From positions 301,432-365,431 of the forward strand of contig JAPYKE020000516.1 of the NCBI GenBank assembly GCA_028554795.2: a stretch of DNA of 64,000 bases, written 5' to 3'. Position numbers and translations under genes: made by a program. Below, in pieces: positions 51,916 to 64,000 of this stretch (positions within the stretch are counted from its first letter, which is position 1; each line of letters begins with the position of its first letter). This stretch comes from Sinohyriopsis cumingii. Its lineage: Eukaryota; Mollusca; Bivalvia; Unionida; Unionidae. The notes under the pieces are model-generated. The model made no database searches. It saw nothing but the letters and a program-made list of their open reading frames with translations, and was not told where the DNA came from.

Positions 51916-54900
51916 TTATAGAAATTTTTCAATGCAGTAAAAACCAAATTGTAATACAAGACAAGCCCTGTCTGAAAATATGTTTGAAATTTATCAATAT
52001 TGATAAATTAAATTTTAATCGCAATTTAAATAAACATTTAAATTTTAAAAAGTAAATTGTTATTGAAAACTTAAATTTTTATACAAGTTTTAAAACACAG
52101 ATTGACAAATTTTAGACAGAAAAGTTGACTAATGAATGGTATTTAAAACAAATGGTAGTCTGGGTTTGTACAACTGATAACATTTTTCCCAAGGATAGTG
52201 AAGCAACATAGCTCATAGTGATTTTGGCAGTAAACCGCTATATGCCTGTCCAGATACATATTGGTGTACACACTAAAGAAACAATGCCAGGTGCTATGTT
52301 CCACATTTATTGTGTCAGGTACTTAGGCAGTTGTTTCCATAACTAATAGCACATTCAGATTTAAAGTTCTGATGGGACCACTACCATGTTTTATAGCAAA
52401 AATGCATTCCATTTCAATGTCGATAACTACAAAAGGTGACAATGGGATAGGAACAGAGTTTCTAGGGAGGCTCTATCTTACTGAAAAATGGTGCTGATCT
52501 CTCTCGTGAAGACCTAAGCCATGTCTCTGAGGTGCTATATATCAGTGTGGTGATATGAACTAGTCTTGGTCACTTATGGCAGTACACTGCACAACATGCC
52601 CTTATGAAACCTTGCTATCACCACCAGACTGGCTGGAGGGAATCTACTGAATTCTTATAGATAGTATAATCTACTGCATATTTTTATTTGTATTCATTCT
52701 TTATAATCAGTCTTTTGTCCTTTTGTTTGTTTGTCTGTCACCCAAGTATGTCTCTGATACTGTGAAATTGCAAATTTTCATGGTGGCTTATTATTTGTAG
52801 ATGTCATTGATCAGTCCCTTAATACCTACTAATTTAACATCCATGAATACAGATTTTATAATAGATATTTCTATTCTAATACAGAAATCATGACTTTGTA
52901 TCCTTACTAAACTCTTTGTTTACCTAAAGTGATCACTATGTCTTGCTATTTTTTGTTTTGTTGTCAGGCATGCTGCTTTTGATTAGAATAATAGTTAAAT
53001 CTTGTATTGCTTTAAATGTGTGGTCAGATTCTTTGATTCCTTTTTATTATTCTTTTGAATAAATGTTTTGGTAAACTTATATGATTTGTCAGAAGAAAAA
53101 AAACAACGATGCCTGTGGAAGTGATGTCGCATATTTTCTGCATACTTTTACACTATACCATTTCTTGTAAGAACATCTTTTTCAGTTACTGATGTCTTAT
53201 TCTTATGCCTTGTTGCAAGACTAATATAAAGTTATTTCAAAAAAATATAGCAAGTCAAACATTTTTATATCGTAAGTTAGATTTGAAAAAATGGATGAAA
53301 GTCAAGGAATCATTTTTCCCAGAGCACTCATAAAATCAATGTCATTGCAGTTAACTGTATTGTCAATAGCATCATCATCATCACTGACGGCCTACCAGTA
53401 ACATTCTGCACTTTCAATCCATTTGTCACAGGTTCTATCTCCCACTTCTTGTCTTTCATACGAGACTTATACCTATGGCCTGAGGGGCTTTCATGGCAGA
53501 GTGATATAAGATGCTTGTCTTGTGATACAGATCTGAGGGGCTTCCATGGCAGTGGTACAAAATGCTTGTCATGTGATTACTTGCCTCCAATGTGTAAATG
53601 AGAATGTTGCCAGTTACTTGTGGAAGGTCAGTTGTTCTACGTAAGTGGTGTTTGGTGTCTCAAAAGGACTTGGATTTTCTTCAGCAGTAAAACTGGCTGC
53701 CATATAAAGATTCTATTCATCTGAAAATGGTGTAAAGGCCACAATGATCTACTGAAACCCCGAGATCTCATGTCTAAATGACTTCAGCTGTTGGAGATAA
53801 ACGTCAAATCAACAGAGGCTCCATGTGCCCAAGTGTACTAAGGTACTTGCTTTTACATCACTTGCACATCTCACAGAGTGAGTTTGTGTGACAGATCAAG
53901 CAATTTTGGTTGGTGGTCTTTCGGGGTTCTTCCTCCACCTAATACATTGTTAAAAACTCACCAAAAAAAACCCAAATCAAACCACACTAAATCAACCAAC
54001 TAATCAACTGTGGCCACAGCAGCAAAGGTACTAATCAATCATTTTTGCCACAGCTGTATGAGTTTATAACTTTTGACTCAAGTAATTTTTGTAGACCTTA
54101 GAATATCGTCAATTATGCCTTTCTGACAGTTACCTAAAAGTCATCATCAGTTGGTGCAAATAGATTTTTCATGGTGAGCATACGAGATGGAAAAGACTTG
54201 AGCAATCCTGCATCATACACTGCCAAAAAGTTTACATTTTAGCTCACTTAAATTTTCTCTTAACAATGTTCATTGTTCCAACTAGAACTGTTATAACTTA
54301 TTCAAGCTATATTCACCAATATCTGGAGATATGCATCTGAAATAAATATTTGTAACAAAGTATGAGAATGCATCAATGTTTTTCAATGATGCATTTGAAT
54401 TGAGCAACAACCACAATCAACAAACCAAGAAATAAAATTATTCACATCCCTCAGGCAGAAGTAGGGTATAATCATAATCTGCCAAAAGATTTTAAAATTT
54501 TTAAATTTGCCAAATATTTTTTCCAACCATACTGATTCAGTGGACATATCACCAGAACGGACAGAAACAAACCAGAAGGTTAAAATCGATTTGATACATC
54601 TTTTAAGTAGCTAAATTCGTATTGGTTTAGTTAACTGTACACCCTTTATTGTCTTCCTTTTGATGAAATTTCTTACTGAAGCTAAGAAAATAATGTTGCA
54701 CACATAAAACAAGAGGCACACTTCAACTTATTCTTGTTTTTATTATACTTCTCCATTCCAGCCTGTTCTTATGGTCTTGTCCCCCCACATACTGTTTGTC
54801 TTGTTTATGATATGTATCTAAATTCCTCACTTACTTTTCCTACTACTATACAAATGTTCTGTGAACATGCATATCAGTGTGAAACACAGTGGGGAGACTA

Positions 54901-56452
54901 AATCCAAGATTGAAAACCTCTACATTTCTGGATGTATTCTGCTTGGATTCCATATTTCTGCACAAAACGCAAGAGTTCAGGACTCTCTGTACTAATTCAA
55001 TTCTCACTGTAAACCTGTGCAAACCCAATGATATTAAAATTCAGTAACTTACAATTTTGAGTGCTCATGATCAAATCTGTATCAGTATATACACATCTAT
55101 GATGACAGCTTTTGTGAAAAGAAAACCATAACAGCTGCACCATTTTCTGGATCTATACAAATTTGAAATGTGTGCTTTCAATACTGCACCAAAGAGTCAG
55201 CTGCTGATTTCAGTAATGAGTCGTCCAAACTCGGGTCTGTAAAGGGACGGAAATTATGTTAATAAAACAATATCCCTCACTTTTTTCAGTTACAAGTAGG
55301 ACAAGCTCTCAAAAGATTGTTTTTACTAAAATCTTACTTTCATTATCAACCAATCAGGGACAGTCAAACCCATATATACTCTATTTTAAATAATCTTCAC
55401 TGATTTATAGTATGGTTCTTGTTTCACATCTGTAATAATGTGAGTCCTTTAACAACTCTCAATGGTTGTAAGCCTTTTTCGACCATGCTGAATAGACACA
55501 CTGTAAGATAATGTTCAAGTAACAGAAATACCATGGGATAACCAGAGAACAATAAAACTGAATAGGCAAGTTATCTCCCCTGCAGGGATGCTGCCAGGAT
55601 TTCAGGATGTACTCTAAGTTTTGTGTGTGTGTGATCTCCAATGAGAAAGTGGTGGTGGTGGGAATAGTCTAAATATTTGTCACTCTTTCTCACTGTTTCA
55701 CTCTGTTACGGCTCTACTGAAATCAAAATTCTTGAAGAGATGTCATCTCTAGTTGTATAGCAATTATTACTGTGATGTCATTGGGCATGGTCACGTGGTT
55801 GTTGTGGGGTCTTGGTTGGGATGGCATAAAGACCATAGGCTTACTCCATATTTGACAGCTAATTATGATGTTGTCAAAAGAATTAATAAATTTCTAACAA
55901 TTCAGTTGGACTCGGATACTTGATTCATAGTCAATGAACAGTTCTAAAATTGATGTCTTTATTTTGGAGCTATGTTCCTCCATCACATTCAAGATTTGGA
56001 CATACCAAAGGTGAAATTGGTATAGTTGCATCCTAAACTACTATTGTGGCTACTTCAAATGTTATTTAATGTGAGACTTTAATGCAAGAACTCGTAGCTT
56101 CAGTGATTTTTGAGTTAAAAAAAAATTAATTTCTTCTCAAACAACTCAATTTGGTGCAGATTACATTGTTTTTTAATGATACAGTGAGAATTCTTGATGT
56201 GTAAATATTGTGCAAGAAATGAACAACATCAGATCAGAAAATTACTACCACTGGGAAAATACTGATTGGAATATACAGAAATAATGATATAATTATTAAA
56301 GTAGAATATGTGGTGACAATACGAGCACTAGTTCTACAACTTTGTGCAAAATACATCTTGTACAACTATTCTGTTGTTTCTAACAACACTGTAATATGGC
56401 AATAATTTCTGTCCAATTTTACTTTAGTCCTCTGCTTATTAATAGTTTTAGT

Positions 56453-56764
56453 GATGTGATTTTTTATTTTTAACGTAGCTTTAACAATGTTTCAGTCATA
56501 TAGCTACGATGCCTGCAATATAGCAGTTTATAGTGATGTCTAGCACTGGGGCATCATGCCGCAGACATGTAGCATGATGTCCCACCAGTCACATTATCCT
56601 GACACCAGGCCGACCAGTCCTAACACTAACCCCTTAATGCTGAACGCCAAGCGAGGCAGCTGTTAGTACCATTTTTTAAGTATCTGGTATGACTCGGCCG
56701 GGGATCGAACCCACAACCTCCCGCATCCGAGGCGGACGCTCTAACCACTAGGCCACCGGAGCAG
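56453..56764 (-). mobile_element. tRNA-derived SINE, copy 8 of array
   Basis: Same element, 312 bp. The 3' tail has the AACAATGTTTCAG variant of copies 6 and 7, yet the B box is the intact GGTTCGATCC form. The variants again sort independently over about 230 bp. Confidence 0.9.
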
Positions 56765-58367
56765 TTAATAGTTTTAGATTTTACAACACTAAGCACATTT
56801 TACATTTTGACAATAACACATCATTACAAATATTTAGATTGCAAGAAAATAGAAGTTACAATTTTATTAAAAGCACTGGTACCAGTAAGACTAAAGGAGA
56901 TAGTGAAAAAAAAAGAATCAGGATGAACAGATTAGTAGTGTAGTAAAGAATCCATATAACAGAATGACATCAAGTATTTTTCATCAATTTCATCATCAGT
57001 TAACGATACTACTTAAAAATGTATTGTACTAGATAATAGACTTTTTTAGTTATCCTTTTTGCAATACAAATACCAAATGATGGCTTGGAACTAAGTGCCA
57101 AAAGGTCTGCAGAAAATACCACCATGATCAAAATATACATAGGAAGAACCAAACACAAACAGGACAAATTTTATCCATCTTGTTTTGAGTTTACACAGAT
57201 CAGTCAGTCTCTTATGTTTAATGTAATTTATTTTTTGCACACAGAGAGCATGTACATCATTTGGTCATACATCTGCATGATATAAAAGTTTGTCTCTTTA
57301 TTCTTTTGTTGCCACAGTGGTTCTGCCAACTAGAGATCTACATACACTTAATTATGTTGTATGGGGATTCTCTGATGTTCCTTATGAGTATTAATCTGTT
57401 AATTGTTTCTGAATTTAATATGATCCTCCTCCTCTGTGTACGAATATTATTCTGTGCTGTCCTTTCATTGCCTGCTGTCTGAAACGCATATGCAAAACTA
57501 GCTTGAACAAGTTACTGTTCTTTATGGTTGTGCAATTTTCAACATCTCACATGTATGGCCCCACGGTTATTCTCTCTTGGATATCTCTGTTCCAAAAAGA
57601 ACAGTTTTGAACCAGAGGTCTCCTTAGGATTTTAAAACTAAGAGTCCATGGCTCCCATTTTGAGAAAAGTATGAGTCCCACCAGGAAAAGTTGCAGTCCC
57701 CTCTCGGAAAACTATGCAAATTATAAGAACTATTGGTTGCCATACAGTTTAATTTCTACATTCTTTATAACACTGACATAGCTCTTGCTTGTTCATCAGA
57801 GTGAGTCTGAATTTTTTTGATCCAAGGAAGGTCTTATTCAAAGCACTAAGCTAAGTATCATACACTTTCTTACACTTGGCTACTGTCCCTTCCAAACTAT
57901 CAGTTCTAGCAACTTTAGCATTCTCCTGAATCTCATTACAATCTTCGTCAGTTTGCCACTGAACCCCAATACTCATTCAAGTCTAAGTCTCAACATGTCA
58001 TGATTCCGAGGTCACGTGCACTGCTTAGTCCGTTACACTCACAAATGAACACAATAATGAAAGCTAAAGTTGTTTATTTGATGTACTGTTATAAATGACC
58101 ACATGTACATCTCTGGGTATTTCTGCCTCTGAATTCAAGCACTGTAAATATCAGTAGATTTTCCCACCCAGTTGCCAGTCAAAGCCTTTGATCTTGCTGC
58201 TTAGCTACTGCAGCATGTTCTTTTGATGTACTCTTATAATGGTGACGACTGGCGGGAGGGGCTTTCAACCACTAACTTCTGTCATTGTAAATATCAGCAC
58301 AGCTAACTGATCAACACATTTTCTCACTATGCAGGTGACTGAAGCAGGACTGGCGAGTCTTTGAATT

Positions 58368-58809
58368 TTACCGCCCACCCAAATAAAAAAAATTGGCATC
58401 CAAATACGCGTGATTATAAGCCTTTCCGAGACCTCTGTCAGTCTTCACTAACATGAACTCTGCCAAAGATTCACTTCCTTGAATCAGTGTTTTACTGCCT
58501 CTTATGCCATATTTTTCTCTTCCACAATGCTGTATTAGGGTTTTAAGTCCAACATTCCCATAATCTGCTTGTTTAGACATGGGTATCTTGAATAAATATA
58601 ACCAGCATATTGTCCATCCAACACGTACATCGGACTCGCACTCAACATCAAGTTTGGGCTCAAAATCACACACTGGTATTTCCAGTAACATTTTCCCAAT
58701 GTCCAACAGACCGATATACATGAAATTCATTGTCATCATAGCTATCACCAGCCAGTATTTGCCGACTGAAAACGTCGTCTGAAGACAAACCGTCTTGTGA
58801 TTCAACCAT
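58368..58809 (-). pseudogene. Frame-broken coding remnant, copy 8
   Basis: Leu variant as in copies 6 and 7, plus one silent change near the frame B end (CCACCCAAAT near 58376). Confidence 0.35.
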
Positions 58810-59432
58810 TTTGGTTTCCTGTGTGGCCCTTATTGGAAACACTCATTTGTAAAACTTCCACGATATAAGGCTAAAACTCCATAAAATGCTTGTTCCTGGG
58901 CCAATGAACCAATCAAATTTAGTTTAACAGCCATTCATGTCGAACTGAAGTATCCAGATGGACATAGAACACAATTAAGTTTACTATATGTTCTTTACAT
59001 TTGTTTCTCAGTACTGACCTTTCCACTGTGTGACAATCAATGCAAATCATATGTTAATCTAAAATACCTTCAAAGATGACTTCACGGTGAAGTTCTTGTC
59101 AAAGGTTGACCTGCTCTTTTTTGAGATACTGGACTGTCAACATAGCAGTAATTAAACAGAACACAGATTTCACTTTCGAATCATCACCAAGGCCTTATTA
59201 CTCACTGAGCGCTGTTGCCAAAATACACACAGACAACAACACCCTGAGCTCATATTATCAAGAATAAATGGTTACCTTTAAATCCCTACCAAAAATGCAT
59301 AAATAAAACTCTTCTATCTCCACCAAAATAAGAGAGGAACAAATATTCTAAAAATAGACTAGAAATGCATTCGTGGGTACTGAACTGGAAGTATTAATTG
59401 TGATGTAATTCCTGACAGGCTCCATGTTTTAA

Positions 59433-59627
59433 GCCAATTTTAGTCAAACTTTTATATTTGCATGCTATACCTATTTCAACTTTATACATGAAGTCTTTTT
59501 TAAATTCCTTGCAAACAAAACATGTGACACCTGTCAGAAAGTATGTAGTGCTGGTGTTCCACAGGGTGCATGGTCTAGTCCAAGTGCTCTTGAGAAGCCA
59601 AAACTAAATTTGCTATATCTTCCTTAA
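59433..59627 (+). pseudogene. Probable RT fragment, copy 8
   Basis: Motif begins at 59553. A private change (GGTGCATGGTCT) alters the Arg after GVPQGA to Trp. Confidence 0.4.
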
Positions 59628-61684
59628 TTATAGAAATTTTTCAATGCAGTAAAAACCAAATTGTAATACAAGACAAGCCCTGTCTGAAAATATGTTTGAA
59701 ATTTATCAATATTGATAAATTAAATTTTAATCGCAATTTAAATAAACATTTAAATTTTAAAAAGTAAATTGTTATTGAAAACTTAAATTTTTATACAAGT
59801 TTTAAAACACAGATTGACAAATTTTAGACAGAAAAGTTGACTAATGAATGGTATTTAAAACAAATGGTAGTCTGGGTTTGTACAACTGATAACATTTTTC
59901 CCAAGGATAGTGAAGCAACATAGCTCATAGTGATTTTGGCAGTAAACCGCTATATGCCTGTCCAGATACATATTGGTGTACACACTAAAGAAACAATGCC
60001 AGGTGCTATGTTCCACATTTATTGTGTCAGGTACTTAGGCAGTTGTTTCCATAACTAATAGCACATTCAGATTTAAAGTTCTGATGGGACCACTACCATG
60101 TTTTATAGCAAAAATGCATTCCATTTCAATGTCGATAACTACAAAAGGTGACAATGGGATAGGAAAAGAGTTTCTAGGGAGGCTCTATCTTACTGAAAAA
60201 TGGTGCTGATCTCTCTCGTGAAGACCTAAGCCATGTCTCTGAGGTGCTATATATCAGTGTGGTGATATGAACTAGTCTTGGTCACTTATGGCAGTACACT
60301 GCACAACATGCCCTTATGAAACCTTGCTATCACCACCAGACTGGCTGGAGGGAATCTACTGAATTCTTATAGATAGTATAATCTACTGCATATTTTTATT
60401 TGTATTCATTCTTTATAATCAGTCTTTTGTCCTTTTGTTTGTTTGTCTGTCACCCAAGTATGTCTCTGATACTGTGAAATTGCAAATTTTCATGGTGGCT
60501 TATTATTTGTAGATGTCATTAATCAGTCCCTTAATACCTTCTAATTTAACATCCATGAATACAGATTTTATAATAGATATTTCTATTCTAATACAGAAAT
60601 CATGACTTTGTATCCTTACTAAACTCTTTGTTTACCTAAAGTGATCACTATGTCTTGCTATTTTTTGTTTTGTTGTCAGGCATGCTGCTTTTGATTAGAA
60701 TAATAGTTAAATCTTGTATTGCTTTAAATGTGTGGTCAGATTCTTTGATTCCTTTTTATTATTCTTTTGAATAAATGTTTTGGTAAACTTATATGATTTG
60801 TCAGAAGAAAAAAAACAACGATGCCTGTGGAAGTGATGTCGCATATTTTCTGCATACTTTTACACTATACCATTTCTTGTAAGAACATCTTTTTCAGTTA
60901 CTGATGTCTTATTCTTATGCCTTGTTGCAAGACTAATATAAAGTTATTTCAAAAAAATATAGCAAGTCAAACATTTTTATATCGTAAGTTAGATTTGAAA
61001 AAATGGATGAAAGTCAAGGAATCATTTTTCCCAGAGCACTCATAAAATCAATGTCATTGCAGTTAACTGTATTGTCAATAGCATCATCATCATCACTGAC
61101 GGCCTACCAGTAACATTCTGCACTTTCAATCCATTTGTCACAGGTTCTATCTCCCACTTCTTGTCTTTCATACGAGACTTATACCCATGGCCTGAGGGGC
61201 TTTCATGGCAGAGTGATATAAGATGCTTGTCTTGTGATACAGATCTGAGGGGCTTGCATGGCAGTGGTACAAAATGCTTGTCATGTGATTACTTGCCTCC
61301 AATGTGTAAATGAGAATGTTGCCAGTTACTTGTGGAAGGTCAGTTGTTCTACGTAAGTGGTGTTTGGTGTCTCAAAAGGACTTGGATTTTCTTCAGCAGT
61401 AAAACTGGCTGCCATATAAAGATTCTATTCATCTGAAAATGGTGTAAAGGCCACAATGATCTACTGAAACCCCGAGATCTCATGTCTAAATGACTTTAGC
61501 TGTTGGAGATAAACGTCAAATCAACAGAGGCTCCATGTGCCCAAGTGTACTAAGGTACTTGCTTTTACATCACTTGCACATCTCACAGAGTGAGTTTGTG
61601 TGACAGATCAAGCAATTTTGGTTGGTGGTCTTTCGGGGTTCTTCTTCCACCTAATACATTGTTAAAAACTCACCAAAAAAACCC

Positions 61685-64000
61685 AAATCAAACCACACTA
61701 AATCAACCAACTAATCAACTGTGGCCACAGCAGCAAAGGTACTAGTCAATCATTTTTACCACAGCTGTATGAGTTTATAACTTTTGACTCAAGTAATTTT
61801 TGTAGACCTTAGAATATCGTCAATTATGCCTTTCTGACAGTTACCTAAAAGTCATCATCAGTTGGTGCAAATAGATTTTTCATGGTGAGCATACGAGATG
61901 GAAAAGACTTGAGCAATCCTGCATCATACACTGCCAAAAAGTTTACATTTTAGCTCACTTAAATTTTCTCTTAACAATGTTCATTGTTCCAACTAGAACT
62001 GTTATAACTTATTCAAGCTATATTCACCAATATCTGGAGATATGCATCTGAAATAAATATTTGTAACAAAGTATGAGAATGCATCAATGTTTTTCAATGA
62101 TGCATTTGAATTGAGCAACAACCACAATCAACAAACCAAGAAATAAAATTATTCACATCCCTCAGGCAGAAGTAGGGTATAATCATAATCTGCCAAAAGA
62201 TTTTAAAATTTTTAAATTTGCCAAATATTTTTTCCAACCATACTGATTCAGTGGACATATCACCAGAACGGACAGAAACAAACCAGAAGGTTAAAATCGA
62301 TTTGATACATCTTTTAAGTAGCTAAATTCGTATTGGTTTAGTTAACTGTACACCCTTTATTGTCTTCCTTTTGATGAAATTTCTTACTGAAGCTAAGAAA
62401 ATAATGTTGCACACATAAAACAAGAGGCACACTTCAACTTATTCTTGTTTTTATTATACTTCTCCATTCCAGCCTGTTCTTATGGTCTTGTCCCCCCACA
62501 TACTGTTTGTCTTGTTTATGATATGTATCTAAATTCCTCACTTACTTTTCCTACTACTATACAAATGTTCTGTGAACATGCATATCAGTGTGAAACACAG
62601 TGGGGAGACTAAATCCAAGATTGAAAACCTCTACATTTCTGGATGTATTCTGCTTGGATTCCATATTTCTGCACAAAACGCAAGAGTTCAGGACTCTCTG
62701 TACTAATTCAATTCTCACTGTAAACCTGTGCAAACCCAATGATATTAAAATTCAGTAACTTACAATTTTGAGTGCTCATGATCAAATCTGTATCAGTATA
62801 TACACATCTATGATGACAGCTTTTGTGAAAAGAAAACCATAACAGCTGCACCATTTTCTGGATCTATACAAATTTGAAATGTGTGCTTTCAATACTGCAC
62901 CAAAGAGTCAGCTGCTGATTTCAGTAATGAGTCGTCCAAACTCGGGTCTGTAAAGGGACGGAAATTATGTTAATAAAACAATATCCCTCACTTTTTTCAG
63001 TTACAAGTAGGACAAGCTCTCAAAAGATTGTTTTTACTAAAATCTTACTTTCATTATCAACCAATCAGGGACAGTCAAACCCATATATACTCTATTTTAA
63101 ATAATCTTCACTGATTTATAGTATGGTTCTTGTTTCACATCTGTAATAATGTGAGTCCTTTAACAACTCTCAATGGTTGTAAGCCTTTTTCGACCATGCT
63201 GAATAGACACACTGTAAGATAATGTTCAAGTAACATAAATACCATGGGATAACCAGAGAACAATAAAACTGAATAGGCAAGTTATCTCCCCTGCAGGGAT
63301 GCTGCCAGGATTTCAGGATGTACTCTAAGTTTTGTGTGTGTGTGATCTCCAATGAGAAAGTGGTGGTGGTGGGAATAGTCTAAATATTTGTCACTCTTTC
63401 TCACTGTTTCACTCTGTTACGGCTCTACTGAAATCAAAATTCTTGAAGAGATGTCATCTCTAGTTGTATAGCAATTATTACTGTGATGTCATTGGGCATG
63501 GTCACGTGGTTGTTGTGGGGTCTTGGTTGGGATGGCATAAAGACCATAGGCTTACTCCATATTTGACAGCTAATTATGATGTTGTCAAAAGAATTAATAA
63601 ATTTCTAACAATTCAGTTGGACTCGGATACTTGATTCATAGTCAATGAACAGTTCTAAAATTGATGTCTTTATTTTGGAGCTATGTTCCTCCATCACATT
63701 CAAGATTTGGACATACCAAAGGTGAAATTGGTATAGTTGCATCCTAAACTACTATTGTGGCTACTTCAAATGTTATTTAATGTGAGACTGTAATGCAAGA
63801 ACTCGTAGCTTCAGTGATTTTTGAGTTAAAAAAAAATTAATTTCTTCTCAAACAACTCAATTTGGTGCAGATTACATTGTTTTTTAATGATACAGTGAGA
63901 ATTCTTGATGTGTAAATATTGTGCAAGAAATGAACAACATCAGATCAGAAAATGACTACCACTGGGAAAATACTGATTGGAATATACAGAAATAATGATA
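61685..64000. repeat. Tandem array unit, copy 9 (partial, first 2316 bp)
   Basis: The unit starts as in copies 6-8 and is cut by the window end before the SINE. It carries AATGACTACC near 63951, a marker otherwise seen in copies 1 and 2. Private changes are AACATAAATACC near 63231 and GAGACTGTAATG near 63783. The array clearly continues beyond 64000. Confidence 0.97.

Larger units (their letters stand above)
46263..53973. repeat. Tandem array unit, copy 7 (7711 bp)
   Basis: Complete unit, closest to copy 6, suggesting a recent duplication of one adjacent unit. Private changes include CTTGATTAG at 51877-51885, which puts a stop into the reverse-transcriptase remnant, CTTTTATTGCC near 49751, and GGAACAGAG near 52451. 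Confidence 0.97.
53974..61684. repeat. Tandem array unit, copy 8 (7711 bp)
   Basis: Complete unit of the 6-8 group in its middle. It has the CAATATCCCTC marker near 55268 and the GAGCACTAG marker near 56324 of the left-hand copies, and an unmutated SINE B box. It shares GGCTTGCATGG near 61252 with copy 5 only. Confidence 0.97.

Noticed and set aside
1-64000. CRISPR, rDNA, histone or snRNA array
   Set aside because: The repeat is a whole 7.7-kb unit with no short repeat-spacer pattern, and I find no rRNA, histone or snRNA sequence in it.
1-64000. Artificial duplication by the assembler or a rolling-circle read
   Set aside because: Units differ by many substitutions and indels that are shared among particular copies in a mosaic pattern, which neither artefact would create. 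Some collapse or miscounting of units remains possible.

Overview
The window is one uninterrupted head-to-tail tandem array. A unit of about 7.71 kb repeats eight full times, starting at 1, 7712, 15424, 23138, 30853, 38566, 46263 and 53974. A ninth copy begins at 61685 and is cut by the window end. The phase (unit start = base 1) is arbitrary, because neither edge of the array is inside the window. By eye, copies differ at about one base per 100-200, plus small indels. The DNA is AT-rich and I recognise no intact protein-coding gene, rRNA, histone or snRNA gene.

The organism is a eukaryote. Every full copy carries the same 312-bp tRNA-derived SINE, with internal RNA polymerase III boxes, flanked by a 13-14 bp target-site duplication. 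Its sequence resembles SINE families common in molluscs, so a marine lophotrochozoan, probably a mollusc, is my best guess; a repeat-database search would be needed to name it.

Layout of one unit, in copy 1 coordinates: 1-2463 unassigned; 2464-2803 SINE with its duplications; 2804-3877 unassigned; 3878-4003 a short ATG frame (minus); 4104-4390 two diverged tandem copies of a ~145-bp sequence; 4395-4836 a frame-broken coding remnant (minus), possibly a transposon-type zinc-finger protein; 4837-5460 unassigned; 5461-5655 a probable reverse-transcriptase fragment of a non-LTR retrotransposon; about 5700-5860 an extremely AT-rich block with a perfect 22-bp palindrome; 5861-7220 unassigned; 7221-7318 a degenerate direct repeat; 7319-7711 unassigned.

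Nothing here works together as a pathway. The unit looks like a patchwork of old mobile-element fragments that was later amplified as a macrosatellite or tandem segmental duplication. The most informative feature is the pattern of variants between copies. Copies 3 and 4 match in their left part, 4 matches 6-8 in the middle, 2-4 match near the right end, and 6 and 7 are almost identical. This mosaic is what unequal crossing-over and gene conversion produce, and one switch point falls inside the SINE of copy 4.
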